From Clostridia bacterium (GTDB lineage: Bacteria > Bacillota > Clostridia > Oscillospirales > CAG-272), in contig JAFQFS010000105.1 of the NCBI GenBank assembly GCA_017398585.1, positions 1 through 44,193 of the forward strand: a DNA stretch of 44,193 nt, written 5' to 3'. Made by a program: the position numbers and the translations under genes. Each line of letters opens with the position of its first letter. Positions within the stretch are counted from its first letter, which is position 1. Shown piece by piece: positions 8,108-16,143 of the stretch. The notes beneath the pieces were generated by a model. That model saw nothing but the letters and a program-made list of their open reading frames with translations. It searched no databases and was not told where the DNA came from.

Positions 8108-9961
8108 TTATCTGTAATTCATAAATACCAGCATGTTCGATTCTCCGCGGTTTGCGAAGGCGTAGTACGGGATCATGCTGATCTTTGCCGGAAGGAAGGT
8201 TTCTCCGACGACGTTGTCGAGCACGCCGTACAGCGGCGTGATGTCGCGGTCGATCGAGTCAATACGGCGGAATCCGTTGAACGTGATCGTCGGAACGCCG
8301 TATTTGTCGTTCAGTACCGCAACGCCGTCGTTCAGCGTGCGGCGGTCGAGGTACAGGCTGTGGACGTCGCCGTCGTTGTCGACCGCTTCCGCACAGTAGA
8401 TCACCGGACCGCGGCGGACGGCCGCACGGCCGATGTTCTTGTGTACGCCGACGGATGCGGTCAGCATGACCTGCATCATGTCGAATTCCACGTCGATCTC
8501 GCCTGCTTCGAACTTCGCGTATCCGTTGACCATTTCGTACTTCTTCGTCGCCATGAAGCGTCTGCACCAGCCCGGAATTCTTACGTAAACCGGTACATTG
8601 GAAGTGATCGCGATGTGACCGCTGTTCGGGTAGTTCGTCTTCTGTTCGACGCGTACGTCTCCGCAGACGAATTCACTGTCGCCGAACTGGTTGATGTACA
8701 CCACGTTCTTTTCTTCGTCGTAACCGTAGAAATAGTTGCCGAGGGACGCCAGCAGGCGGTTGATGTTCGGCGGGCAGCAGGAGCATCCGAACATGCGTAC
8801 ACGCTGTGTGATCGGAAGATGGTCGTAGCTGTTGAAATACGGAGGAACGCGTCCGCGGTCGGGCAGGTAGATTTCGAGCGGATTTTCGTAGAAGAAGCAT
8901 TCGCCGTCGAGGGACAGACCGGACAGCGCACCGTTGTACAGTTCGAGTTCCGCGATGTCCGCATACTTCGAGGACGGAACGCCGTTCAGCTTCGCGTCGA
9001 GAGCAAACATGCGGTTTGCGAAGAAGATCATGCCGATGGATGCGCAGGTTTCGGTATATGCGCGGTCGTTCGGAAGGTCGTACGCGATCGTGAACGCTTC
9101 GCCGATATGGGTCGAGCCGATGCCGCCGGTGACGTACATCTTCTTGTTCACGATGTCGTCGAACAGGGCGCTGCATGCCTTGGCGAGGGTGGTGTCGTTT
9201 GTTTCCAGCGCGAGGTCTGCCATACCGGAGTAGAGATAGGTCGCGCGGACGGAGTGACCGGTGGCTTCAAACTGTTCGCGGATCGGCAGATGGCTCTGCG
9301 CGTACATCTGGACACCGGCAATGGGAGTATCTTTTTCGTTTCTCGTGCCGCGGGTGTTGAGGAAGAACGCGCACAGATCCATAAATCTCTGTTCACCGGT
9401 CGTCCTGTACATGCGGTACAGCGCCAGTTCGATTTCCTCGTGACCGGGAGTCACGAACGCCGCGGAATCCTCGATCATGAAGCGCTTTGCGATGTAGTCC
9501 GCGTACTTTTCCATGATCTTCAGGAACCGGTCGCGTCCGGTCGCTTCGTAGTACGCGCATGCCGCTTCCATGAGGTGACCGGCGCAGTAGAGTTCGTGCC
9601 AGTCACGGTTGGTGAAGCGTGCTTCCGGCTTCACGACGGTGAAGTAGATGTTGAAATATCCGTCTTCGTCCTGATTTTTTTCGATCTCATCGATGAGGGC
9701 TTCGACTTTCTGTTCGAGGTCTTCGATGCGTTCGCGCTTCAGGATGTAGGCAGCGCCTTCCATCCACTTGGCGACGTCGGAGTCCCAGAAGAAGTGGGGC
9801 TGCTTGGGATCGCCGGCCTTCCATTCACACTTGAACGCGTCAATGCGTCCGGATTCGTCGAAACGGTCGTAGACCGCCTTGATGGTGACGTCGCGGTTGA
9901 GGTCTTCCTTGGATTTCCAGAAGCCGCCGCGCAGGGTCACGTTCCGATAGTCGGTAATCAT
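8108..9961 (-). CDS. Glycoside hydrolase family 127 protein (beta-L-arabinofuranosidase-like)
   Basis: The 617-residue product matches the GH127 (former DUF1680) family, whose characterised member HypBA1 releases beta-L-arabinofuranose using a zinc-bound cysteine nucleophile. Visible family features are the opening VTLRGGFW, the WHELYCAGHLMEAA segment, YTETCASIGM (general acid/base region), ELYNGALSGLSLDGECFFYENP, and GCSCCPPNINR near residues 389-399, where the adjacent cysteines provide zinc ligand and nucleophile. There is no signal peptide, so it should act in the cytoplasm on imported oligosaccharides. CAGGAGG precedes ATG 9961. It lies 48 bp after the phosphopantetheinyl transferase gene and may share its transcript. 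Family members also act on other substrates, so the exact sugar is uncertain. Confidence 0.9.
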   Translation of the reverse strand: MITDYRNVTLRGGFWKSKEDLNRDVTIKAVYDRFDESGRIDAFKCEWKAGDPKQPHFFWDSDVAKWMEGAAYILKRERIEDLEQKVEALIDEIEKNQDEDGYFNIYFTVVKPEARFTNRDWHELYCAGHLMEAACAYYEATGRDRFLKIMEKYADYIAKRFMIEDSAAFVTPGHEEIELALYRMYRTTGEQRFMDLCAFFLNTRGTRNEKDTPIAGVQMYAQSHLPIREQFEATGHSVRATYLYSGMADLALETNDTTLAKACSALFDDIVNKKMYVTGGIGSTHIGEAFTIAYDLPNDRAYTETCASIGMIFFANRMFALDAKLNGVPSSKYADIAELELYNGALSGLSLDGECFFYENPLEIYLPDRGRVPPYFNSYDHLPITQRVRMFGCSCCPPNINRLLASLGNYFYGYDEEKNVVYINQFGDSEFVCGDVRVEQKTNYPNSGHIAITSNVPVYVRIPGWCRRFMATKKYEMVNGYAKFEAGEIDVEFDMMQVMLTASVGVHKNIGRAAVRRGPVIYCAEAVDNDGDVHSLYLDRRTLNDGVAVLNDKYGVPTITFNGFRRIDSIDRDITPLYGVLDNVVGETFLPAKISMIPYYAFANRGESNMLVFMNYR

Positions 9962-10009
9962 AGAGTTCCTCCTGTTGTGGGGTGTATATATTTTTGTAAA
10001 ATTAGAACG

Positions 10010-10552
10010 TTATAGTTCCCGCAGTTCCGCATCAAATTTGTCTGCGCAGACCAGTGCCGCCGCGTGAGGCTTTTCGTACGGCAGAACGATGTCCCGCACC
10101 ACACAGCCGTCGATGGGAGCGATCACGTCAAATTCCGGGAATTTTCCCTCACCGATGCCGGTCCCGGTGAACTTCACGTACGCTTCTTTCCGCGACCAGA
10201 TCCGGTAGAATTCCGCGGGTTCGTATCCGCATTCCTCCAGATACCGCCGCTCGTTTTCGGAAAACCATCGCTTCGCGAGACGTTCCAGCCGTTCCGGTTT
10301 GTCGTTCGCGCGGTGATCCTGCACGTCGCAGCCGACTTCGCAGTCCGCAAAGGCGCAGATCCAGATGCCATTGGTGTGCGAGACCGAAAAATGTATGTCC
10401 GGGTGGGAAGGAAAGTACGGTTTCCCGTACGTTCCTTCGGCTTCCGTAAAGTTTTCCACAGGATCTCCCACGAAGTCCGCCGCCGCACAAAGGCGCAGAA
10501 TACGGGACGGTTCGGAAGGATTTATCTTATAATAAAGGAAGAGTTTTGTCAT
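10010..10552 (-). CDS. 4'-phosphopantetheinyl transferase (Sfp-type)
   Basis: This 180-residue protein would transfer the phosphopantetheine arm of CoA to a serine on acyl or peptidyl carrier proteins. The family motifs are GCDVQDH (residues 74-80, magnesium-binding Asp76) and WSRKEAYVK (119-127, catalytic Glu/Lys), preceded by FSVSHTNG. At 180 residues it is shorter than Sfp proper (about 220). Its ATG overlaps the stop of the upstream phosphoesterase gene as ATGA, indicating translational coupling. No carrier-protein, NRPS or polyketide gene is in the window, so it is probably the housekeeping or a general enzyme acting elsewhere. Confidence 0.88.
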   Translation of the reverse strand: MTKLFLYYKINPSEPSRILRLCAAADFVGDPVENFTEAEGTYGKPYFPSHPDIHFSVSHTNGIWICAFADCEVGCDVQDHRANDKPERLERLAKRWFSENERRYLEECGYEPAEFYRIWSRKEAYVKFTGTGIGEGKFPEFDVIAPIDGCVVRDIVLPYEKPHAAALVCADKFDAELREL

Positions 10553-11292
10553 TCCGCCACCAGTTTGAGAAGAAGGATCTCCCGCGGGTTGAAGAACCGC
10601 GGGATGCAGACCGTATTGGCCATGCCGCGGCTGACCGCGAGACGGTTTTTGTAAACTCCGCTCGTGTATTTCGGGAACAGGTGCTGTCCGGGGGCGAAAA
10701 TGCCCTGATTGGTGAACGGGATCTGCCACTGTCCGCCGTGCGCGTGACCGGAGAGCGTCAGCTCGATGTCCGTTTCGCGGATGTACGCCGGCCAGTATTC
10801 GGGATGGTGGCACAGCAGGATCCGGAAGCCGTCCTGCATGGCGAATTTCCGGACAAACGAAACGTCCGGCGGGGGCGTATTCCGCTGCTTCGGGATGCCG
10901 CTTGTGTAGCCGGAGGTGAGACCGCCGATCGTCAGCGAACCGTTGTGTACCCAGGTGTTGTCGAGCAGGGTGATACCGGCATCGGCAAGGATGGCGCGGT
11001 TTTTGTCCGTCATGCCTCGCTCGTGGTTCCCGATGGAGTAGTACACAGGTGCGATTTTTCGGCAGTCCGTGAGAAAGGTGAATCCTTTTTCGTTGAAGCA
11101 TTCATGAATGGAGAATTGGTCCGTCTCCTGCATAATGTCGCCCGGCGCACAGATGATGTCCGGACGAAGCTCGCGGAGCTGTTCGACCGCTGTGCCGCTG
11201 TCGCGGAAATGAAGATCCGCAGTGACTGCGACAGTGATTCCGGCGGGAATCCGCGTCCCGCGGCATACGATATTAAAACGGCGAATGTTCAT
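10549..11292 (-). CDS. Calcineurin-like metallophosphoesterase
   Basis: The 247-residue product carries the full set of dinuclear metal motifs: DLH (26-28), GD in APGDIMQE, GNHERG, CHHPEYW and SGHAHGGQ. It resembles YkuE-like phosphoesterases. ATG 11292 is preferred because GGAG lies 9 bases upstream, while the alternative ATG 11301 directly abuts that site. No clear signal peptide or membrane helix is visible. It heads a minus-strand set with the phosphopantetheinyl transferase (4-bp overlap) and probably GH127. The substrate is unknown; YkuE-type enzymes act on nucleotides or cell-envelope phosphodiesters. Confidence 0.88.
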   Translation of the reverse strand: MNIRRFNIVCRGTRIPAGITVAVTADLHFRDSGTAVEQLRELRPDIICAPGDIMQETDQFSIHECFNEKGFTFLTDCRKIAPVYYSIGNHERGMTDKNRAILADAGITLLDNTWVHNGSLTIGGLTSGYTSGIPKQRNTPPPDVSFVRKFAMQDGFRILLCHHPEYWPAYIRETDIELTLSGHAHGGQWQIPFTNQGIFAPGQHLFPKYTSGVYKNRLAVSRGMANTVCIPRFFNPREILLLKLVAE

Positions 11293-11321
11293 GCACACCA
11301 TCTCCTTCTTTGTCTGACTGC

Positions 11322-11350
11322 ATTATATCATACTTTTCCGGAATTGTAAA
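11322..11350 (-). promoter_or_regulatory. Promoter of the phosphoesterase-PPTase-GH127 set
   Basis: On the minus strand TTTACA (11350-11345) lies 17 bp before TATAAT (11327-11322), about 30 nt upstream of the start codon. Confidence 0.75.
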
Positions 11351-11407
11351 TGCCAACAAAAAAATCTTGGACGATCCTTTCCTTACGCAAACTTTATAGA
11401 AAAACTC

Positions 11408-11436
11408 TTGAAGCAGGGGGGATTTTGTGGTATAAT
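11408..11436 (+). promoter_or_regulatory. Promoter of the small membrane protein-MBOAT operon
   Basis: TTGAAG (11408-11413), a 17-bp spacer and TATAAT (11431-11436). It is divergent from the phosphoesterase promoter. Confidence 0.8.
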
Positions 11437-11475
11437 GACACAAATATTATGATTTCTGACCGAAAGGTTTTTACG

Positions 11476-11730
11476 ATGCTGGTATTTTATCCTGTGATTG
11501 CGGTGCTGCATGTGCTTTCCTGCGTCAGCGAAACGCTCGGACGTTTTTTGCCGTTTGTGAATGTCGCGGTACATATCGCGGCGTTTGCCGTTTTCGCTCT
11601 GGCGGGAGCCGAACTCGAAGACATGCTGCTCCTGCTTCTGTTTTCATCGGCCGTCGGACTTGCCGCGGGGGACTTCAACCGGCGCAGCAGAGCAAACGAA
11701 AAGGATGATGGGAAAGGAGAGACCGAATGA
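11476..11730 (+). CDS. Small membrane protein of unknown function, coupled to MBOAT
   Basis: The 84-residue product begins MLVFYPVIAVLHVLSC. It has two or three hydrophobic segments (about 3-18, 28-42 and 47-60) and a charged tail, NRRSRANEKDDGKGE. I do not recognise the family. ATG 11476 lies just after the promoter with an AAAGG a few bases upstream; the longer open frame to 11350 begins before the transcription start and is rejected. Its stop overlaps the MBOAT start as ATGA, so translation is coupled, suggesting a partner or assembly factor for the acyltransferase. Confidence 0.65.
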   Translation: MLVFYPVIAVLHVLSCVSETLGRFLPFVNVAVHIAAFAVFALAGAELEDMLLLLLFSSAVGLAAGDFNRRSRANEKDDGKGETE

Positions 11731-13199
11731 ATTTCAACTCCGCTGAATTTCTGATCTTCTATCCGGTCGTGCTTCTGCTGCACTTCCTGCTCCCGATGAA
11801 GGTACGCTGGATCGCGCTTCTCGCCGTCAGCTACTATTTCTATATGACATGGAATCCGTCGCTGATTTTTCTGATCCTGTTTACCACTGCGGTATCGTGG
11901 GTCTGTTCGCTCGTGATCGAAAAATCGCAGAAAAAGGCGACACAGAGGCTGTGTCTCGTTGTGACGCTGGTTATCTGTCTCGGCGTGCTGTTCTTCTTCA
12001 AGTATTACAATTTCCTTGCATCCAGCGTATCCGCTCTGATGACCCTGTTCGGTGCGCCGTCGACGGACTTTACCCTGAATCTTATTCTCCCCGTCGGAAT
12101 TTCGTTCTATACGTTCCAGACCCTGTCGTACGCCATCGATGTGTACCGCGGTCGGATCAAAACGGAACGTCATTTCGGCTACTACGCTCTGTTCGTTTCC
12201 TTCTTCCCGCAGCTTGTTGCGGGACCGATCGAACGTCCGGAAAATCTGCTTCCCCAGCTCCGTACCAAACAGTACTGGAACAACGCCGATGCCGCTGCCG
12301 GACTCAAGCGGATGCTGGTCGGCTTCTTTAAGAAAGTTGTCGTTGCTGACCTCCTCGCCGTGTATGTCAATGCGGTCTACAACGATGTTTCGAATGCATC
12401 CGCGGTTTCCGTGATTCTCGCCTCGGTGATGTTTGCCGTGCAGATCTACTGTGACTTCTCCGGCTATACGGACATCGCGATCGGCTGTGCGCGTGTCATG
12501 GGCATCCGTCTGATGCAGAACTTTGACGTTCCCTACACTGCACGCTCCATCAAGGAATTCTGGAACCGCTGGCACATCAGCCTCTCGACATGGTTCCGCG
12601 ACTATCTGTATTTTCCGCTCGGCGGCAGCCGGTGTGCAAAGTGGAAACATCTCATGAATCTTATGATTGTCTTCCTTGTCAGCGGTCTGTGGCACGGTGC
12701 GGCGTGGACGTTCGTGATCTGGGGATTCCTGCACGGGGCGTATCAGGTTGTCGGCATCCTCACCAAAAATACACGCGAAGATCTGTGTAAAAAGCTCGGC
12801 ATCAACCGGGAAACCAAGGCCTATCACGCATGGCAGACCATCTGCACGTTCGTTCTCGTCACGTTTGCGTGGATTTTCTTCCGTGCGAACAGCATGGCGG
12901 ATCTCGGGATTCTCATGACAAAGCTGTTCACCGCGTGGAGCGTCCCGCTGACCGATGTGTTCGCCGGAATGGGAATCGACCTGCGCGGCGCGGCGATCTC
13001 GGTACTGTCCGTGATCGTGCTGATCTTCCTCGACCGGCTGGTGAAGCACGACGAAGTCCCCGAATCGGACGGTTCGCTGAAATCCACCGCAGCGGTCGAC
13101 CGCGGCAAGGCGATCGTTCTCACGTGGGCGATTGCCGTTGCATGGCTCGCGCTTCTTGCGGGTGACGGCGCAAGTTCGTTTATTTATTTCCAGTTTTAA
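11727..13199 (+). CDS. MBOAT-family membrane O-acyltransferase (AlgI/DltB-like)
   Basis: The 490-residue polytopic protein matches the membrane-bound O-acyltransferase family used to acylate extracellular polysaccharides or teichoic acids. Family signatures are YCDFSGYTDIAIGCARVMG, NFDVPYTARSIKEFWNRWHISLSTWFRDY, YFPLGGSR, and SGLWHGAAW with the invariant catalytic histidine at about residue 323. About ten membrane helices are apparent. The full AlgI-like length is present. The usual neighbour, an AlgJ/DltD-like extracellular transferase, is missing; only the small membrane protein is linked. The acceptor is therefore unknown. A strong terminator follows 14 bp after the stop. Confidence 0.93.
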   Translation: MNFNSAEFLIFYPVVLLLHFLLPMKVRWIALLAVSYYFYMTWNPSLIFLILFTTAVSWVCSLVIEKSQKKATQRLCLVVTLVICLGVLFFFKYYNFLASSVSALMTLFGAPSTDFTLNLILPVGISFYTFQTLSYAIDVYRGRIKTERHFGYYALFVSFFPQLVAGPIERPENLLPQLRTKQYWNNADAAAGLKRMLVGFFKKVVVADLLAVYVNAVYNDVSNASAVSVILASVMFAVQIYCDFSGYTDIAIGCARVMGIRLMQNFDVPYTARSIKEFWNRWHISLSTWFRDYLYFPLGGSRCAKWKHLMNLMIVFLVSGLWHGAAWTFVIWGFLHGAYQVVGILTKNTREDLCKKLGINRETKAYHAWQTICTFVLVTFAWIFFRANSMADLGILMTKLFTAWSVPLTDVFAGMGIDLRGAAISVLSVIVLIFLDRLVKHDEVPESDGSLKSTAAVDRGKAIVLTWAIAVAWLALLAGDGASSFIYFQF

Positions 13200-13212
13200 T
13201 ATCAAAAAACAG

Positions 13213-13250
13213 TCAGGACGGAATTTACGGATTCCGTCCTGATTTTTTTT
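13213..13250. terminator. Strong terminator between MBOAT and ABC exporter genes
   Basis: A 12-bp stem, TCAGGACGGAAT pairing with ATTCCGTCCTGA, is followed by eight T residues. A run of A on the other flank makes it usable by the convergent ABC gene too. Confidence 0.9.
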
Positions 13251-13254
13251 CGGT

Positions 13255-15429
13255 TCAGTTTTTGTTGGAAGGTTCGGGACGACCGTGCGGAGGACGTTCA
13301 CCGTGCGGGGGACGCCCTTCACCGAACGGACGCCCTTCACCGAACGGACGCCCTTCGCCGAACGGACGCCCTTCTCCGAACGGCGGTCTTCCGTGACCGT
13401 GATGGGCATTTGCTGCTTCAATGGTCATTGCGGCTTCGCCGGTGTTCATGAAATCTTCCGCCGACATGCCGTCGATCGGGGTGATGTAGCGTTTTGCCTG
13501 CGTGGAGAAGAGTTCGTAGTAGGTACCCTTCTTCTTCATAAGTTCGCTGTGGTCGCCGATTTCGATGACTGCGCCGTGTTCAAGAACGATGATCTTGTTT
13601 GCTACGGTCGCGCTGGAGAGACGGTGCGATACGAAAATGGTGGTCTTGTCCTTGCGCAGACGGTCGAACTGGTTGTAGATTTCCTGTTCGGCGATGGCGT
13701 CAAGGCTGGCAGTCGGTTCGTCGAGGATGATGACGTCCGAGTCGCTGTAGAATGCACGTGCGATCGACAGCTTCTGCCACTGACCGATGGAAAGCTCGAT
13801 GCCGTTTTCTTCAAAGTAACGCATGAGCGGGGTGTCGTACTGGTCGGGCAGGTCGTTGATGAACTGGTCCGCGGAGGACTGTTCCGCCGCGAGGTGGACG
13901 TCTTCTTCGGTTGCGTCGCGTTCGAGCTGACCGAACTGGATGTTTTCGCGGACATTCACGGCATATTTGCCGAAGTCCTGGAAGATGATGCCGAACATGG
14001 AGTACAGGTCTTCGACGGCATATTCCTTGAGGTCGTGTCCGTCGAGGAGGATGCGTCCCTCGGTGGGGTCATACAGACGGGTTAGCAGCTTGATAAGCGT
14101 GGTCTTGCCCGCGCCGTTCAGACCGACGAGAACGCAGGTGTCACCGGGATCCAGCGTAAAGCTGACGTCGTTGATTACTTTGCGTTCGGTACCGGGATAG
14201 ACGAACGAAACATGCTGGAACTCGATCGTGTGACCGGTGTGATGCTGGATGCGGCGGGGTTCGGGCAGGGAAGGAACGATGGTCGGCTTTTCGTTCATGA
14301 ACGAGATGAGGTTGTCGATGAACAGCGTACCTTCGTAAATGGAGGCGGTGGTGCTGATGAGGGTGCCGATACCGCCGGCGATGGAGGACAGCGCACCGGT
14401 GTAGAAGGAGTAGTCACCGACTTCATACTTGCCTTCGGCAACGCCTTTGGCGATGTAGAGGAAGAGCAGGCAGTTGATGGTGGTAGTGACGACGGTCATG
14501 CACATATGCAGGAGACCTTCTTCCACGAACAGCTTCTTCAGACCGCGGAAGTAGACTTTGAACGTGTCATAGTAACGTCCGATGAAGAGATCGGAGAGGT
14601 TGAAGAGGCGGATTTCCTTGACCATGTCCTTGTTGGTCATGAGGTTGGAGTAGTAGTTCATCTGGCGGCGTTCCTTGGAGTGCCAGCGCAGATACCAGAA
14701 GTTCTTTTTGCGGTAGCGGAAATTGATGATTGCGGTCGGAATGCTCATCGCGAGGATGACCAGCGGTGCCCACGGGCTGACGGACATCAGTGCGACCACG
14801 AAAGAGAGCATACTGATGACGGTACTGATGATGGTGAAGTTGGCGTTGAGAATATGGATCGGACGGTTGCCGGCTTCACGCTTTGCGTTTTCGAATTTTT
14901 CGTAGAATTCGGGAAGGTCGAAGCTTGCAAGGTCGACTTCGCGCGACTTGTACATGATTTTGAGGTTGACATGGTTGACGACAAGTTCACTCGAAATGTT
15001 GTTGAGGATGTTGCTGATCCGGTTGATCAGACCGGTCACGAAGTTATAGACGAACCGGAAGATCAAAATTTTTATAACGAGGTCGAACTCGAAGTTCCCG
15101 TTTGTGGCGGCAACATACGAGGATGCGAGTGCGTTCAGAAGATCCGCACCGATTTTCGCGCTGATGACGGGGGTCACACCGTTGAAGATCGCCATGAATA
15201 CCATGTAGAACAGAATCCACGGTTTGGTGTCCCATACGAGACGGAATATGTAAAATAAGCGGTAGAAAAATTTCGTGATCAGGCGATAAAGGTAGCCCGG
15301 AACTTCCTTGATCGATTCCGGTTTCGGTTCCTTCATGGCTTCCATCATTTTTTCGCGGCGTCCCATAAACTGACCGCCGCCGGGTCCTCCCGGGCCTCGT
15401 CCGCCCGGTCCTTTTCCTCCAGGTCCCAT
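13255..15429 (-). CDS. ABC exporter, fused permease and ATPase, with repetitive termini
   Basis: The 724-residue half-transporter has a transmembrane domain (about 65-330) and an ATPase domain (about 395-640). The latter has Walker A VGLNGAGKTT near 435, Q-loop FGIIFQDFGKY, signature ELSIGQWQKLSIARAF, Walker B VIILDEPTASLD and H-loop VSHRL. Family members export drugs, lipids or peptides. Both ends are unusual: the N terminus is Gly/Pro-rich (GPGGKGPGGRGPGGPGGG) and the C terminus has four GEGRPF repeats followed by His/Pro/Arg-rich sequence. It follows a MarR gene by 37 bp with a GGAGG site, the standard layout of a ligand-inducible multidrug exporter. Such operons often encode two half-transporters; only one is present, so it is a homodimer or its partner is elsewhere. 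Confidence 0.9.
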   Translation of the reverse strand: MGPGGKGPGGRGPGGPGGGQFMGRREKMMEAMKEPKPESIKEVPGYLYRLITKFFYRLFYIFRLVWDTKPWILFYMVFMAIFNGVTPVISAKIGADLLNALASSYVAATNGNFEFDLVIKILIFRFVYNFVTGLINRISNILNNISSELVVNHVNLKIMYKSREVDLASFDLPEFYEKFENAKREAGNRPIHILNANFTIISTVISMLSFVVALMSVSPWAPLVILAMSIPTAIINFRYRKKNFWYLRWHSKERRQMNYYSNLMTNKDMVKEIRLFNLSDLFIGRYYDTFKVYFRGLKKLFVEEGLLHMCMTVVTTTINCLLFLYIAKGVAEGKYEVGDYSFYTGALSSIAGGIGTLISTTASIYEGTLFIDNLISFMNEKPTIVPSLPEPRRIQHHTGHTIEFQHVSFVYPGTERKVINDVSFTLDPGDTCVLVGLNGAGKTTLIKLLTRLYDPTEGRILLDGHDLKEYAVEDLYSMFGIIFQDFGKYAVNVRENIQFGQLERDATEEDVHLAAEQSSADQFINDLPDQYDTPLMRYFEENGIELSIGQWQKLSIARAFYSDSDVIILDEPTASLDAIAEQEIYNQFDRLRKDKTTIFVSHRLSSATVANKIIVLEHGAVIEIGDHSELMKKKGTYYELFSTQAKRYITPIDGMSAEDFMNTGEAAMTIEAANAHHGHGRPPFGEGRPFGEGRPFGEGRPFGEGRPPHGERPPHGRPEPSNKN
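13310..13381 (-). repeat. Four 18-bp tandem repeats coding GEGRPF
   Basis: Four head-to-tail units, GGACGCCCTTCACCGAAC on the plus strand, lie at 13310, 13328, 13346 and 13364. The first two are identical and the last two differ by one base each. They encode the repeated hexapeptide in the exporter tail. Near-identity suggests recent slippage expansion, so copy number may vary between strains. Confidence 0.9.
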
Positions 15430-15466
15430 AAATTTGTACCTCCAGATTAATGTGATTCAAGAGTGG

Positions 15467-15949
15467 TTAATTTTCGTCTTCTTTTTTTGCATCAATAAGC
15501 TTGCGCAGGATGTCGGCGAGTGCGGCTTTTTCCTCATCCGTGAGGGGGGCGAGAAATTCCGCCGCCTGTCTGCGGTGGTTTTCCCGGAAGGTTTCCACGC
15601 GGCTCTGTCCGAGTTCCGTCAGCGAAACGAGCGTTTGCCGTTTGTCTTCCGTGGATTGCCGGCGTACGATCATTCCGTCGGCTTCCGCTTTCGCAAGCAT
15701 TTCCGACAGCGACTGCGGACGGATCCCAAGATGGTACGCGAGATGGGACTGGCTCATCTCACCGTGGTCGAGCAGAAGCCCAAGCATGCGTCCGCGTCCC
15801 TGACCGCGCGGTGCCGGATCCGGCGGCGGAGGCGGAAGCGGTTCGCCGTCACGTGTCTCCGGAGGGGACGGCGGCGGAGCAGATCCTCGCTTTGAGAGGG
15901 CATTGAGTCGTCCGAGCATCCGTACGATCTCTTCCTCAATGGTTTTCAT
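15467..15949 (-). CDS. MarR-family transcriptional regulator
   Basis: The 160-residue protein has a winged helix-turn-helix (HLAYHLGIRPQSLSEMLAKAEADG, followed by the wing VRRQSTEDKRQTLVSLTELG). Between the first helix and the DNA-binding domain is a Pro-rich insert, about residues 24-50 (APPPSPPETRD, PLPPPPPDPAPRGQG), not usual for MarR. It heads the operon with the ABC exporter and probably represses its own promoter through the two AGGTACCT palindromes flanking it. A drug-like or lipid-like ligand would release it; this is inferred from the family and layout. Confidence 0.88.
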   Translation of the reverse strand: MKTIEEEIVRMLGRLNALSKRGSAPPPSPPETRDGEPLPPPPPDPAPRGQGRGRMLGLLLDHGEMSQSHLAYHLGIRPQSLSEMLAKAEADGMIVRRQSTEDKRQTLVSLTELGQSRVETFRENHRRQAAEFLAPLTDEEKAALADILRKLIDAKKEDEN

Positions 15950-15964
15950 TTTTTCCTCCTGTTA

Positions 15965-16047
15965 AATAATAAGGTACCTTACCTTTTCTGCGGCTATTAT
16001 ACCACAGGAGGAAAACGATGTCAATACATCAGGTACCTTATTATTTT
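15965..16047 (-). promoter_or_regulatory. MarR operon promoter with paired inverted operator sites
   Basis: The minus-strand promoter is a perfect TTGACA (16024-16019), 17 bp, TATAAT (16001-15996). On either side lies a near-identical site in inverted orientation, each with a palindromic core AGGTACCT: AATAATAAGGTACCTTA (15965-15981) just downstream of the start point, and CAGGTACCTTATTATTTT (16030-16047) upstream of the -35. About 16 of 18 positions match when one is inverted. Their placement is as expected for repression by MarR dimers, and the upstream copy also lies about 30 bp from the divergent glycosidase promoter. Confidence 0.8.
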
Positions 16048-16072
16048 ATTTTTTCGAAATTCGGCGGGAGAC

Positions 16073-16101
16073 TTGAAATAACAGGTCGGGTGCTATATAA
16101 T
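16073..16101 (+). promoter_or_regulatory. Promoter of the GH106-like gene
   Basis: TTGAAA (16073-16078), a 17-bp spacer and TATAAT (16096-16101), divergent from the MarR promoter. Confidence 0.8.
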
Positions 16102-16143
16102 AATGTCAGAAACATTTGCAGCAAAACGAGAGGAATCCCAAAC

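Noticed and set aside
8030-10015. A 661-codon plus-strand frame opposite the GH127 gene
   Set aside because: Antisense shadow. The minus strand carries full GH127 motifs, and this frame has no ribosome-binding site or recognisable domain.
11487-13421. A 644-codon minus-strand frame opposite the MBOAT operon
   Set aside because: It runs through the MBOAT gene, a terminator and into the exporter gene, and is low-complexity without family features.
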